Made by a program: the position numbers and the translations under genes. From Salinibacter ruber DSM 13855 (GTDB lineage: Bacteria; Bacteroidota; Rhodothermia; Rhodothermales; Salinibacteraceae), in the NCBI RefSeq assembly GCF_000013045.1, contig NC_007677.1, positions 3,487,824-3,551,823 on the forward strand: 64,000 bases of DNA. Reading direction: 5' to 3'. Shown in pieces: positions 44,294 to 54,200 of the stretch. Positions within the stretch are counted from its first letter, which is position 1; each line of letters begins with the position of its first letter. The notes under the pieces are model-generated. The model was not told where the DNA came from. It ran no database searches and saw nothing but the letters and a program-made list of their open reading frames with translations.

Positions 44294-45478
44294 CTATCGA
44301 CGAATCGCCCGGTTCGCCCGACGAATCGAAGCCACCGACCGACGAGCCGCAGGCGCCCCCCGACCGGCCTGGACCGTCTGCCGGAACTGCTCACGGCCGA
44401 CCGCAAACTGCGCGTGCACGATCGGGCCGTCCCGGTCGATGGTTACGTCGTTGAGCATCCCCCGCAGGCCGTCGGTCTCCGCGTCGTCCCCGGACAGCCG
44501 GAGCGCCGCCATCACGCCCTTGGACACGTCCACGACGTTGGCGGCACTGGTCTCGTCCTGCATCGTGAGGTACGCCTCCCCCTCCATCGACTCGGCGCTC
44601 AGGGTGATCGAGACGGCCTGCTCGCGCACCTGACGCCGCAGTCGCTCAAACCGACTGTCGTCCGGGGCCTCGAAGGACGAGGGGTCGTCGATCCCCAGCG
44701 TGCGGTCGGCCCAGGCCCCAAGCATTCGCTGGAGCCCGGCCTCGTTGGGATCAGACGCCCCCTCTGTCGTGTCGCCCCGTTCCGCCGTGGAGTCGCGGAG
44801 CGCAGTCTGCAGGACGTCGCGTCCCACGAGCCACGCCGTGCTGCCGTGGCCCACCCGCTCCACGAGCGTCATATACGACTCGTTGCCCCGGAGGCCGGTC
44901 GCCGCGTTCCGGTGTCGGTCCACCATGGCCTCAACGCGCCCGGCGTCCGGGGCCGCGGCGATCACCCCGTCGCGCACAAACCCCATCGTGAGGGTGTCGG
45001 AGGCGGAGGCCTCGTCCGTTTGGGTCCCCGAGACGAGGTGGTAGACGGGGACCTCCCGGTAGGTCGTTGCGCGGCCCGCCTCCGGCACGCGGTCCAGGTA
45101 CCGGTCCATCTGAGACGGCGTCAGGTCCGCAAACACCACTGCACTGAACGACTGGCCGCGGCCGCCCGCCCCGTATACTGCCTTCAGGTCCGTCTCCGGC
45201 GCCATGCCCGTCGCGTCCAGGAACGCCCCCAGGCGGGTGCCTTCTGCCTGCTGAAGCTGCTCTTGCAGATCCATCTCCGTCCACACCCCAAGCTGCCCGG
45301 TCGCCGCTTCCAGGTCAACCATGCCGGCGAAGCGGGGCGCCTCCGGAAGGAGGGCCGTCGCCTGCCGCGTCTGCGTGGGAATGCGGTCGGTGAGGCTCAT
45401 GTAGGGCTCGCAGCCGGCGAGTCCCACGGCGGCGACGAGCAGGAGAAGCCCCCAGAACGGTGGGCGACGGGCAGTCAT
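44294..45478 (-). CDS. Lipoprotein of unknown function
   Basis: A 394-residue acidic lipoprotein. From ATG at 45478 the signal is MTARRPPFWGLLLLVAAVGLAGC, giving a lipidated Cys23; ATG at 45493 would add five residues. The mature protein has alternating strands and helices (AVVFADLTPSQMDRYLDRVP; TLTMGFVRDGVIAAAPDAGRVEAMVDRH) resembling DUF3352-like or other bulky envelope proteins, but I do not recognise a family. The last 20 residues turn abruptly basic (Arg-rich), unlike the acidic body. It lies 176 bases upstream of the exporter operon on the same strand and could be expressed with it. Confidence 0.7.
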   Translation of the reverse strand: MTARRPPFWGLLLLVAAVGLAGCEPYMSLTDRIPTQTRQATALLPEAPRFAGMVDLEAATGQLGVWTEMDLQEQLQQAEGTRLGAFLDATGMAPETDLKAVYGAGGRGQSFSAVVFADLTPSQMDRYLDRVPEAGRATTYREVPVYHLVSGTQTDEASASDTLTMGFVRDGVIAAAPDAGRVEAMVDRHRNAATGLRGNESYMTLVERVGHGSTAWLVGRDVLQTALRDSTAERGDTTEGASDPNEAGLQRMLGAWADRTLGIDDPSSFEAPDDSRFERLRRQVREQAVSITLSAESMEGEAYLTMQDETSAANVVDVSKGVMAALRLSGDDAETDGLRGMLNDVTIDRDGPIVHAQFAVGREQFRQTVQAGRGAPAARRSVASIRRANRAIRR

Positions 45479-45722
45479 GACGGCCTGGATCATTCAGGAG
45501 ACAAGAGCGGCACACGCGGCAGCGTCGTGTCGTGCGCCTCTCCCGTATGCTTTCTGCCCGTCCGTGATGCCCGTCCTGCGACGAACCGGCCGTGTGGTGC
45601 GACGAATGCCCGAGCAGCGGAGATCGATGGGGCCGCTTCTCGCATTCCGCCTCTGCCCCCCGGCCGGCTCCCTCCCGCATTCGGGCCGCCCGTTCTTCTG
45701 CGATGCGGGACGGGCGCCCCGC

Positions 45723-45752
45723 GACGAGACTACGTCAGACGAGACTACGTCA
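45723..45752. repeat. Perfect 15-bp tandem duplication at a gene end
   Basis: GACGAGACTACGTCA is present twice in direct succession (45723-45737 and 45738-45752). It covers the stop codon of the minus-strand gene ending at 45745, so a second in-frame TAG lies 15 bases beyond the first. Confidence 0.9.
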
Positions 45753-46179
45753 TGGTGATGTGCTTCCGGAGGCGGTCCTCCGAAATGGAAAGCTGGCCTT
45801 CGTCATTCACTTTCTCGTACAGCGTTTCGGAGCACACCCGGGTGCTCATCTCCTCACACCAGCAGGCAAACTCGTACCCGACGGCCCCGTGGTCGTCCCC
45901 GAACGCCTCAAACTTGGCCGTCCGCAGGCTCTCCTCCGGGGACGTGCCGACGCCCCAGACGATGCCGGTCGTTCCGTCGAACGTGACCCAGTAGGCCGGC
46001 GTGGCGACGCGCTCGAACCCGTCGAGCTTCGCCCCGAAGGCCGCGTCTCCTCGTTCGACCTCTCTGAATTCCGCGTCGGAGGAATCCCAGACCAGGTCCT
46101 TGGGGGCCACCCGTCCGTCCGTCTTTTCGACGTATCCGTTGGGGAGGCGTTCGGAGTGCGTGGCGTGGGAATCGGCCAT
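45745..46179 (-). CDS. Small acidic protein of unknown function
   Basis: A 144-residue soluble, acidic protein with no signal peptide and no family I recognise. Visible features are TPAYWVTFDGTTGIVWGVGTSPEESLRTA (two strands then a helix), a Cys pair in EFACWCEEM plus a third Cys in RVCSETLYEKV, and a C-terminus that stops inside a tandem duplication. Amino-acid use fits a real halophile gene. It is the last of several minus-strand genes after the LytTR system, but the 175-base gap makes co-transcription uncertain. Confidence 0.6.
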   Translation of the reverse strand: MADSHATHSERLPNGYVEKTDGRVAPKDLVWDSSDAEFREVERGDAAFGAKLDGFERVATPAYWVTFDGTTGIVWGVGTSPEESLRTAKFEAFGDDHGAVGYEFACWCEEMSTRVCSETLYEKVNDEGQLSISEDRLRKHITMT

Positions 46180-46354
46180 GGCGTGTGCGTTTGACCTAAG
46201 CGGAACGGTGTGCAGTGCGAGCGGGCGTCGTGAGGTAGTGCCCTACTTGGAACCGCACCGCCGGCCTTCGCTGGTGATTCGCCCCAAGCGTCTCGTCCGC
46301 CCGCAGGCGCCCCTTTCCCACTACTTCGTTACGAGGACCGTGGCCCCGGGGGCT

Positions 46355-46720
46355 TCAGCCGCCCGCCAGGAACTCCTGCTCCAGATCCCGAAGCTCACCG
46401 AGCACCGTCTCGCGGTCGTCCGAATTGTCCAGGTCCACCGTGCGGAGGTTCGTCGAGGCCGTGTGCACGTCGAGGGCCGTTCCGTTCTCCGCCGTTACGA
46501 TGAGCCCGAGCCGCAGTGCCGACTTGGCGTCGGCCGGGGCCTGCGCCTGCCGCACCCGCATCTCGCGGAGGGCGTCGTCGAGGGCCCGGAAGAGCCGCCG
46601 CGCCTCGGTTCCGTGCACCGAGGTCGGCAGGGCGGTATCCGTCAGGTCAAGTGGGGATCGGTCCGACCCTTCCACGGGGTGGGAGGACCGGCGGCCGACC
46701 ACGGCAAGATGCGCGTTCAT
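46355..46720 (-). CDS. Small hypothetical protein downstream of the LytTR regulator
   Basis: A 121-residue soluble protein. A helix near residues 38-60 (TEARRLFRALDDALREMRVRQ) is followed by strands (SALRLGLIVTAENGTALDVH) and a C-terminal acidic helix (DDRETVLGELRDLEQEFLAG). No family recognised. It starts 51 bases after the regulator stop on the same strand, so it is probably the third gene of that operon. Codon composition is consistent with coding. Confidence 0.55.
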   Translation of the reverse strand: MNAHLAVVGRRSSHPVEGSDRSPLDLTDTALPTSVHGTEARRLFRALDDALREMRVRQAQAPADAKSALRLGLIVTAENGTALDVHTASTNLRTVDLDNSDDRETVLGELRDLEQEFLAGG

Positions 46721-46771
46721 GGGAGTGTAGACGATAGGCGGGTTCTGGCGAATGGCGACGGGCGTTCTCTT

Positions 46772-47545
46772 CTAGCCCGTGGCGTCGAGCAGCGCGTCGA
46801 TGTTGTCGCTGTAGCCGCGACTCGTCTTCAGGGGCGTGCCGTTCGCCATGCGGAGCTGGTAGGTGCCGTGGTCGAGGGGACGCAGTTCGTCGATGTGCTC
46901 CACGTTTACGATGTAGGAGCGATGTACGCGCAGGAACTGATCGGGATCGAGCTGCTCCTCGAGCTTCTTCATCGTCTTCCGGACCAGGTGGGCGTCGTCC
47001 CCGTCGTGCAGGGCGACGTAATCGCCCTCGGACTCGATCCACTGCACGTCCTCGGCGTCCACGAAATAGATGCGGTCCCGGCTCCGGATCGTGAAGCGCT
47101 CGATGCCGCCCGTCTCCCCCGCATCCGCATACTCCCGAAGCACCCCCCGGAGCTGCTCATTCAGCGTGTCCGCCTCCACCTGGCGGAGCTGCTGACGCGC
47201 CCGCTCCATGGCCTCCTCGAAGCGGTCCTCCTCGATCGGCTTGAGCAGGTAGTCCAGCGCGTGGGCCTCGAAGGCGTCGAGCGCGTACTGGTCGTAGGCC
47301 GTTACGAAAATGGTGAGCGGCATCGCCTCCACCCCCACCTCGCGCACGACCTCCAGCCCGCTCATTTCGGGCATCTGCACGTCGAGAAACACGAGGTCGG
47401 GCGCCTGCGCCTCGATCTGACGCACCGCCTCGTCCCCGTCGGTCGCCTCCCCGAGGATGGTCACGTCGTCGAGGGGCTCCACAAGCTGACGCACCCCGGT
47501 GCGGGCAAGCGGCTCGTCGTCAACGATGAGGGCACGAATGGGCAT
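46772..47545 (-). CDS. LytTR-family response regulator
   Basis: A 257-residue regulator. ATG at 47545 (MPIRALIVDDEPLARTGVRQ) begins the receiver domain, with D9/D10 and phospho-acceptor D55 (LVFLDVQMPE), and the K of LLKPIEEDRF. A short linker leads to the LytTR DNA-binding domain (about 150-257; FTIRSRDRIYFVDAEDVQWIESEGDYVALH and DQFLRVHRSYIVNVEHIDEL). It pairs with the LytS-type kinase encoded 119 bases upstream. Target genes are unknown; LytTR sites usually occur as two direct repeats before targets, and I did not identify any with confidence. Confidence 0.93.
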   Translation of the reverse strand: MPIRALIVDDEPLARTGVRQLVEPLDDVTILGEATDGDEAVRQIEAQAPDLVFLDVQMPEMSGLEVVREVGVEAMPLTIFVTAYDQYALDAFEAHALDYLLKPIEEDRFEEAMERARQQLRQVEADTLNEQLRGVLREYADAGETGGIERFTIRSRDRIYFVDAEDVQWIESEGDYVALHDGDDAHLVRKTMKKLEEQLDPDQFLRVHRSYIVNVEHIDELRPLDHGTYQLRMANGTPLKTSRGYSDNIDALLDATG

Positions 47546-47664
47546 GGGTCTGTGTGTTGTGGCGTCTGAGCGGTACGAGCGTGGAGGGGCGCGTGCACGA
47601 GTAGAAGAGTAGACTGGTAGATACGCGTCGTCCGGTCCCGCGCGAGCTCGGTGCGGGCCCGGGG

Positions 47665-48936
47665 CTATGCGCTTGGGGCCGGGGCCGCAGGGGCCTCCCG
47701 CTGCTTCTCGGACGGGAACAGCGTGTCCCGCGGACTGCACGGAATCCGGATTGTCACGCGCGCCCCACCGTCCGGGGCGGGGCCGAGTTCGAGGGCGTGC
47801 GCTTCGCCGTAGAGCGTGTCGAGCCGCCGTTTCGTCGTGGAGAGGCCCACGCCCTCGCTCTCGTCCAGAAGGACCTCCGGGGGGTCCGAGAAGCCCGGCC
47901 CGCTGTCGGCCACCGTGAGCTCGACGCCCTTCTGGCCGTGCGTGGTGGCGGGACGGGCGGTCACGCGCACCGTTCCGGGCTCGGCGTGGGGCGCGATGCC
48001 GTGGCGGACGGCGTTCTCCACCAGGGGCTGGAGCAACAGGTAAGGCACCGCCACCTCACTCACGGCCGGATCGACGTCAATTTCGGTCCGCAGTCGGTCC
48101 TCGAAGCGGATCTCCTCGATCTCCAGGTAGCGCTCCACCAGGTCGATCTCTTCCCGCAGCGGGACCGTCTGCACGTCCACCCCCTGAAAGGTGGCGCGCA
48201 GCATGTCGCTCAGCAGGCGAAGCGTGCGGCCCGCCTTCGCCGTCTCGCCCCCCCGCACGAGGACGGTGATTGCGTTTAGCGTATTGAACAAAAAGTGCGG
48301 GTTCACCTGCATACGCAGTGCCTGCAGTTGGGCCTGCGCCAGCTCGGCCTGCAGGGCCTGGGCCTGGGCCTCCTGCTCCCGGGAGCGGGCAAAGTGCTCG
48401 TACGCGAAGCACAGCGCCGCCACGATGAAGTACGTAAAATAGTCGGCGATCAGGCGCCGCACGAGAAAGACGGCAAGCTGCCACCCGCCGATGCCGTAGG
48501 GGTCGATCGCCCGGAAGTCGAACGACGTCGTGAAGTTGGGGTAGATGCCCTCGCGGGTAAGCGTGGCGACGGCAAAGATGCCCCGTTCGATGGCCACGTG
48601 GACGACGGCGATGGGCACCCCAATTGCCAGCATCCACCCCACGCCGTGCTTCAGGCCGGCCCGCACGTCGGCCCAGCGGAAGAGCGCGAGCACCACGGGC
48701 ACGAGCAGGACCCAGAGGTGCAGGCGCGTCCAGAGCCCGACGGCGAACGTGAAGAACGCAAACGGCACGCGCCCCCACAGTTGTGGGCCGGGGGTCGCCC
48801 GGAACCACTCGACGAGCCAGGGCCCGGCCCCTTCGATGAGGAGGAGGGCCCCCAGAAGCGCCACGGTGCCGTACTGCAGGTAGCGCCGCGTGAACCGGCG
48901 AAGGGCGGACAGCTCCGAGGCGGCCGGCGCGGCCAT
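47665..48936 (-). CDS. LytS/YehU-type sensor histidine kinase
   Basis: A 423-residue membrane kinase. About four to five hydrophobic helices occupy residues 20-190. A short coiled coil (REQEAQAQALQAELAQAQLQ) leads into the His_kinase domain with the conserved MQVNPHFLFNTLNAITVLVR (phospho-acceptor His in HFLFN) and an ATPase domain with VPYLLLQPLVENAVRHGI and a G-box DSGPGFSDPP, followed by GVGLSTTKRRLDTLYG. It phosphorylates the LytTR regulator encoded downstream. No separate ligand domain is visible, so the stimulus would be sensed in the membrane. Confidence 0.92.
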   Translation of the reverse strand: MAAPAASELSALRRFTRRYLQYGTVALLGALLLIEGAGPWLVEWFRATPGPQLWGRVPFAFFTFAVGLWTRLHLWVLLVPVVLALFRWADVRAGLKHGVGWMLAIGVPIAVVHVAIERGIFAVATLTREGIYPNFTTSFDFRAIDPYGIGGWQLAVFLVRRLIADYFTYFIVAALCFAYEHFARSREQEAQAQALQAELAQAQLQALRMQVNPHFLFNTLNAITVLVRGGETAKAGRTLRLLSDMLRATFQGVDVQTVPLREEIDLVERYLEIEEIRFEDRLRTEIDVDPAVSEVAVPYLLLQPLVENAVRHGIAPHAEPGTVRVTARPATTHGQKGVELTVADSGPGFSDPPEVLLDESEGVGLSTTKRRLDTLYGEAHALELGPAPDGGARVTIRIPCSPRDTLFPSEKQREAPAAPAPSA

Positions 48937-49050
48937 GGCGGATCCCGGCGGGTGAGCAGCGTCTGGAGATGGGCCTGTGCTCCGGGAGCGACCTCGCCCG
49001 CGGTTCGGCCCTGCAGATGGAAGGGCCCCTGATGCATGCAGACCAAGGAG

Positions 49051-49137
49051 CGGAGGGGGAGGGATTCGAACCCCCGGGGCCTCGCGGCCCGCCGGTTTTC
49101 AAGACCGGTGCATTCGACCAGGCTCTGCCACCCCTCC
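49051..49137 (-). tRNA. tRNA-Ser(TGA)
   Basis: An 87-base class II tRNA on the minus strand. The acceptor stem GGAGGGG (49137-49131) pairs with CCCCTCC (49058-49052), with discriminator G at 49051. The anticodon stem CCGGT/ACCGG encloses the loop CTTGAAA, anticodon TGA at 49101-49099. There is a long variable arm (GC-rich) and a T-arm with GGTTCGAATCC. The CCA end is not encoded. Confidence 0.95.
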
Positions 49138-49268
49138 GAGGACGCGTGGTTGCGCTTGTGCTTTCACATGGGCCTCGGGGGACGGTTTCAATCGGGGCTT
49201 GAATTGGGCGTGGGGACACGGATGCCGCGTGGAGCACGGCCGTCTGGGCACTTCACGACAGGGCCTTG

Positions 49269-50789
49269 CTACTCGAGACGAAGGAGCCACGCCCCCGACG
49301 GCAGCATCTCCGCCCGCTCCCTGAGGACCTGCTGGGCCGCCTCCGTCCCCTCAAACGGCCCGATTACCACCCGGTGCCGCCGTACGCCCCGATCGCTCTC
49401 GGCCCCGCGCACCTCCACACGCAGCGGCTCCGGAAGCCGTTCGCGATACCGGCGGGCCACAGGTGCCGCCTGCCCTTCCTCGCTCATGGAGGCGACGACG
49501 ATCCCCCACCGCTCCTGCGCGGACGTGTCGGCCGGAGGGACAGCCGGGGGACCCGTCCCCGAGGAATCGGCGGAATTCTGTGCCGCTGCGGCCGCCCCGC
49601 TCGTGTCCGCCCCGGCGGGCCGGGCCACCCGGACCGTCACCGTTCGGGTGTCGTCTCCGTCCGGGTTGGACACCCGGAGCCGTGCGGTGTACGTGCCCGG
49701 GGTCTCGTAGGTGTGGGTGGGAGACGCCGCCTCCGCGCTTGCGCCGTCCCCAAACCGCCACTCGTACGCAATCGGATTGCCTCCCGTGGCCGCCGCACTA
49801 AACTGCACCGCCGCCCCCGCGGCCGCCGGCTCCGGTGTGGCGCGGGCCGTCGCAATCTGAGGGGGCTCCGGGGGCGGCTCGGCCACGACGGCCGTGGACG
49901 CCTCCGCCGTTCCGGCCCTGTTGCGGGCCGAGAAGGAGACGACGTACCGCCCGGGCCGGTCGTAGGCATGCGTCGCCGTTCGCCCGGTCGCGGTCGCGCC
50001 ATCGCCGAAGTCCCACTGGTAGTCCAGGGGCCGGTCGGCCGCCTCCTCGTTGACGGTCGCCGCGAACGTCACCGACGTGCCGGTGTCCAGCGTATCCGGC
50101 CCCTCCAGTCGGATGATCCGCGGCGGGGTCGGGGCCGTGAGGTGTACCTTCAGCCCGATTCCGAGAAGCTGACCGGTCACGTCGAACCGGGTCCCGGCGT
50201 CGGATCCGTCCACGGCCCCACTCGGAACGGTCAGGTTGACACGCGACTCCACGTAGAGCGAGGCCGCCCGCCCCAGCCGGATGTCCACGCCGCCGCCCAC
50301 GGAGGGGCCGGCTCCGATGCGCGTTGGAGGACGGTCCCCCCCGAGCGTGGCGTGCACCCCCAGGTCCACGTACGGGGCGACGGCCCCGCCCCCCATCGTG
50401 TAGCGCCCTAGCACGCGCGGGGTGTAGCGGTACGAGTCCGAAATGCCTTCGATCTCGGGGTATACCTCCACAGGGTAGTTGCCCCCTTGTATCCCGATCC
50501 CCAGGGCCCAGTGCGGCGAAAACTGGTACCCCACCTCCCCAACGAAGACGAACGGAGGGCCTGCCCCTCGCGTGAACTTTCCGCCCCCAAATGGATGCGT
50601 CGGGCGCCACGACGACAGGTCGCTCGTAAAATCAGAGAGCCCACCCCCGAGCCTGCCGTAGAACATATCGTCCGCCCGCTGGGATTGGGCGTGTGCGGAC
50701 GGTAGGAGGACGCCAAACAACAGCCCCACGAGGAGCACCGCCCCCCCTGCCGACAGCACGAGTGTGCGCACAGAACGAAGAGCAACCAT
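49269..50789 (-). CDS. Outer-membrane barrel protein with two PKD domains and a SPOR-like end
   Basis: A 506-residue secreted protein. A signal peptide (residues 1-35, cleavage near AHAQ) precedes an eight-strand-like barrel of about 180 residues (FYGRLGGGLSDFTSDLS; GEVGYQFSPHWALGIGIQGG). Two PKD domains follow (about 220-305 and 310-395), each with the DFGDG or RFGDG motif (LDYQWDFGDGATATGRTATH; YEWRFGDGASAEAASPTHTY). A Ser/Asp/Ala linker leads to a C-terminal domain (about 430-506) with the strand-helix-strand pattern of SPOR peptidoglycan-binding domains. It could link outer membrane and cell wall, an OmpA-like task with different parts. Confidence 0.7.
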   Translation of the reverse strand: MVALRSVRTLVLSAGGAVLLVGLLFGVLLPSAHAQSQRADDMFYGRLGGGLSDFTSDLSSWRPTHPFGGGKFTRGAGPPFVFVGEVGYQFSPHWALGIGIQGGNYPVEVYPEIEGISDSYRYTPRVLGRYTMGGGAVAPYVDLGVHATLGGDRPPTRIGAGPSVGGGVDIRLGRAASLYVESRVNLTVPSGAVDGSDAGTRFDVTGQLLGIGLKVHLTAPTPPRIIRLEGPDTLDTGTSVTFAATVNEEAADRPLDYQWDFGDGATATGRTATHAYDRPGRYVVSFSARNRAGTAEASTAVVAEPPPEPPQIATARATPEPAAAGAAVQFSAAATGGNPIAYEWRFGDGASAEAASPTHTYETPGTYTARLRVSNPDGDDTRTVTVRVARPAGADTSGAAAAAQNSADSSGTGPPAVPPADTSAQERWGIVVASMSEEGQAAPVARRYRERLPEPLRVEVRGAESDRGVRRHRVVIGPFEGTEAAQQVLRERAEMLPSGAWLLRLE

Positions 50790-51258
50790 GAAGCCAGTTT
50801 GGAAATCAGTAGGCTAAAAGCAGAGGCCGCCGGATGTCCCTCATGATCCACATCGTCGTCTGCGCGCCGCCCCGCACAGATCACCTTGAGTGGCTTGACA
50901 CTGAGGCGTGGACAATCAGAGCAAAGATCTTGCCTCTCCGTTCAACAACCGCTGCCGGCCAATCATCCGCAGTCACAGGACACCCCGACCAGGTCCACAT
51001 CTGCCCTCTCGTGAGGGCGTAGCACAGGGCCCGATGACGTTGATCATATATCTTCCGTTTGACCAACGAATCACTCAAAACGAGTATTCCTCACTGTTGC
51101 CTCAATATTATCTACGTATTGCCAAATTATAAACCACATTGAACGATAACATTATTCTTCGCTGTAATAAATCAAAATAGTCCAATCGTCACAAACGCGT
51201 CCTTCGTCTCTCCTTCCTTGGGGAAGGCGTATTGCACTCATTCGACCTCGCCTTGCCC
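50790..51258. other. A/T-rich divergent region upstream of the second SusC
   Basis: No gene seen. The part 51040-51190 is strikingly A/T-rich for this genome and must hold the promoter of the SusC/SusD/phosphatase operon. TTGAAC (51139-51144) and TGTAAT (51163-51168), 18 bases apart, are a possible sigma70-like pair. The open frame of SusC runs up to TTG 51232, but the signal peptide starts at ATG 51259. Confidence 0.45.
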
Positions 51259-54200
51259 ATGCTACGGTATTCTGCACTGCTTCTGGGCGTTCTGCTCGGT
51301 GCGCTTTGCTTTTCTCCCACCAGCAGCGCGCAGGACCCCGCTACCGTCCGCGGTGTCGTCACCGATTCCACCGGCGCGCCCCTTCCGGGGGCAAACGTGC
51401 GCGTCCAGGGAACTCAGACCGGCGTCTCTGCCGACGCGGACGGGGCCTACGAACTTGCCGCCGTCCGGCCTGGCCGCCGGACAATCGTCTTTTCGTTCGT
51501 CGGCTTCGAGAAGGTGTCCCGCACCCTCGAACTCTCTGCCGGCGACACCCGGACGCTCGACATCACGCTGGGCACCGGGACGGTTGGCCTGGAAAACGTC
51601 GTGGTAACAGCCCTCGGGGTGGACCGCGAGGAGCGCTCGCTCGGCTATTCCGTGGAACGGGTGTCGGGAAGCGACGTGGCCGAGGCGCCGGAGCCCAACG
51701 TCATGAACAACCTGTCCGGGAAGGTCGCGGGCCTGAACGTCACGGGCGGATCCGGCGGCCTGGCCAGCACCCCACGCGTCACCATCCGCGGGGAGTCCTC
51801 CCTGGCCGGCTCCAACCGACCCCTCATCGTTGTCGACGGCATCCCGATCGACAACACACCCAACACCCAGGGGTCCGACGCGCAGACCACGCAGGTGGAC
51901 TTCGGCAACGGCCTCAGCCAGATTAACGCTCAGAACATCTCGGAGATGAGCGTGCTGAAGGGCCCGAGCGCCGCCGCCCTGTACGGCTCGCGGGCGGCAG
52001 ACGGGGTTATACTCATCGAGACGAAGGACGGCTCGGAGACGGACGGCATTGGGGCGACGGTTCGCACCAGTGTGACGGCCAGCCGCCCCCTCCGGCTGCC
52101 GGACTACCAGAACGAGTACAGCTACGGAAATGGAGGCGAATTCGCCTACGTCGACGGCACGAACGCCCCCGGATGGAACTGGGGCGTCCGCATGGACGAA
52201 GGGGTCGAACGACCGCAGTGGCAGGGCCCCCGCAACGAGGCAGGCAATTTGGTCCCGACCGAGGTGACCTCTGCGCCCAACAAGGTCCGCAACTTCTTCA
52301 ACACCGGCACCAACGTCAGCACAGACGTGGCCGTGCGGGGCGGGGGTGAGAACAGCTCGTTCCGAGCCTCCCTCTCTCGAAGCGACCGGACCGGCATCGT
52401 CCCCAACACCAACCTCGACCGCACCAGCACGTCCCTGTCGGCCAGCTACGACGTCACCGATGCCCTGACCGTCGACGCCAACGCGAACTACGCGAACACG
52501 ACGAGCGACAACCTGCCCAGCTCGGGGTACGGATCGGAGTCGATTATGTACTACTTCACCTGGGGCGCCCGCCACGTGGAGAACGATCTTCTGAAAGACT
52601 ACTGGCAGGAGGAGGGGACCCAGCAGGCGCACTACGACCGCAACTGGACGAACAACCCCTACTTCCAGGTCAACGAGAACACCAACGGTCTTGAGCGGGA
52701 CCGCCTCTACGGGGGCGTCTCCGCCCGGTACGAGTTTACCGACAACTTAAACCTCCGGGCCCGGACGGGACTCGACTACAGCAATCAGGGGACGAAGCAG
52801 CGGAAAGCGTTCAGCTCGATTACCGCCCCCAACGGGTGGCTCCAAGAGGCAGACCGGACGTTCACGGAATGGAATTCCAACCTGCTGCTCAACTACACCC
52901 GCGAAGTGGGCGACTTCACGTTTGAGCCCTCAGTGGGGGCCAACTTCATGCGGCAGACCCGCCGCAACGTGCAGCTGACGGCCCAGGCCCTGAGCGTTCC
53001 CGACGTTTATAACATCGGAAACGCTCGTTCCAACGTGCAGGCTGACGAGCGAGACGAGGCACAGGAGATTCTCGGGGTGTTCGCCTCCGGCACGGTAAGC
53101 TACCAGGACATGCTCTTCCTGGATCTCACCGGCCGCAACGACTGGTCGAGTACGCTGCCGCTGGACAACAATTCGTACTTCTACCCTTCGGCCTCGCTCA
53201 GCGTAATCGTCTCGGATCTCGTGGAGGTGCCGGAGTTTCTTCCCCTCTCGTTCGCCAAGGTGCGAGCCAGTTGGGCCCAGGTTGGAAACGACACCGACCC
53301 GTTTCGCCTCACCAACACCTACACCTTCGGGGACGCGTGGGGCAGCACGCAGACGGTGGTGTCGGAGGCGGATCTGGCCAACGCCAACCTTCAGCCCGAA
53401 ATCACGTCCTCCTACGAGGTCGGGACCAACCTTCGGTTCTATGACGGCCGTGCTCAGCTCGACGTCACGTACTACCGGAGCACTACGCGCGACCAGATCC
53501 TGAGCGTACCGCTCGCCCAGTCGACCGGGTACAACAGCCGCCTCGTCAACGCCGGAGAAATTCGCAACACCGGGGTGGAGACGCGCCTCCAACTCAGCCC
53601 CATTCAGGATTGGAGCGGCTTCGGATGGGACGTGTCCCTAAATTGGACGCGGAATCGAAGCACGGTCGTGGAACTGGCGGACGGCATCGATACCTTCGTG
53701 CTCGGGGAGGGGCCCTTCGGGGGCTCCGCTCAGGCCCGAGAAGGCGGCCGGATGGGCGACATATACGGCCGGGTCTTCGACCGGGTGGAGGACCCCAGCA
53801 GCCCTCACACCGGAGAAATCATCTACGAGGACGGACTGCCCCAGCTGACTGACGATGTCGAGAAGGTGGGCAATTACAACCACGACTGGCGGGGCGGCAT
53901 CGGCAGTACGTTCAGCTACGAGAACCTGCAGTTGAACGTCCTCTTCGATGTCCGAAAAGGCGGGCTCCTCTACTCCAACACCCACGCCACCGGCATTGAG
54001 GGCGGCTCGCTGGAGGGCACCACTCGTGCCCGCAACGAGACGGTCGTGGGCGACGGGGTCGTCCAGAACGACGACGGGACGTACTCGGAAAACACCGAGG
54101 AGGCTGCCTACGTCACCTGGCTCCGCACCTACTACGATCGCCCGAACGTCGAGTCCAACTCCTTCGACGCCACCTACGTGAAGCTGCGGGAGTTGTCCCT

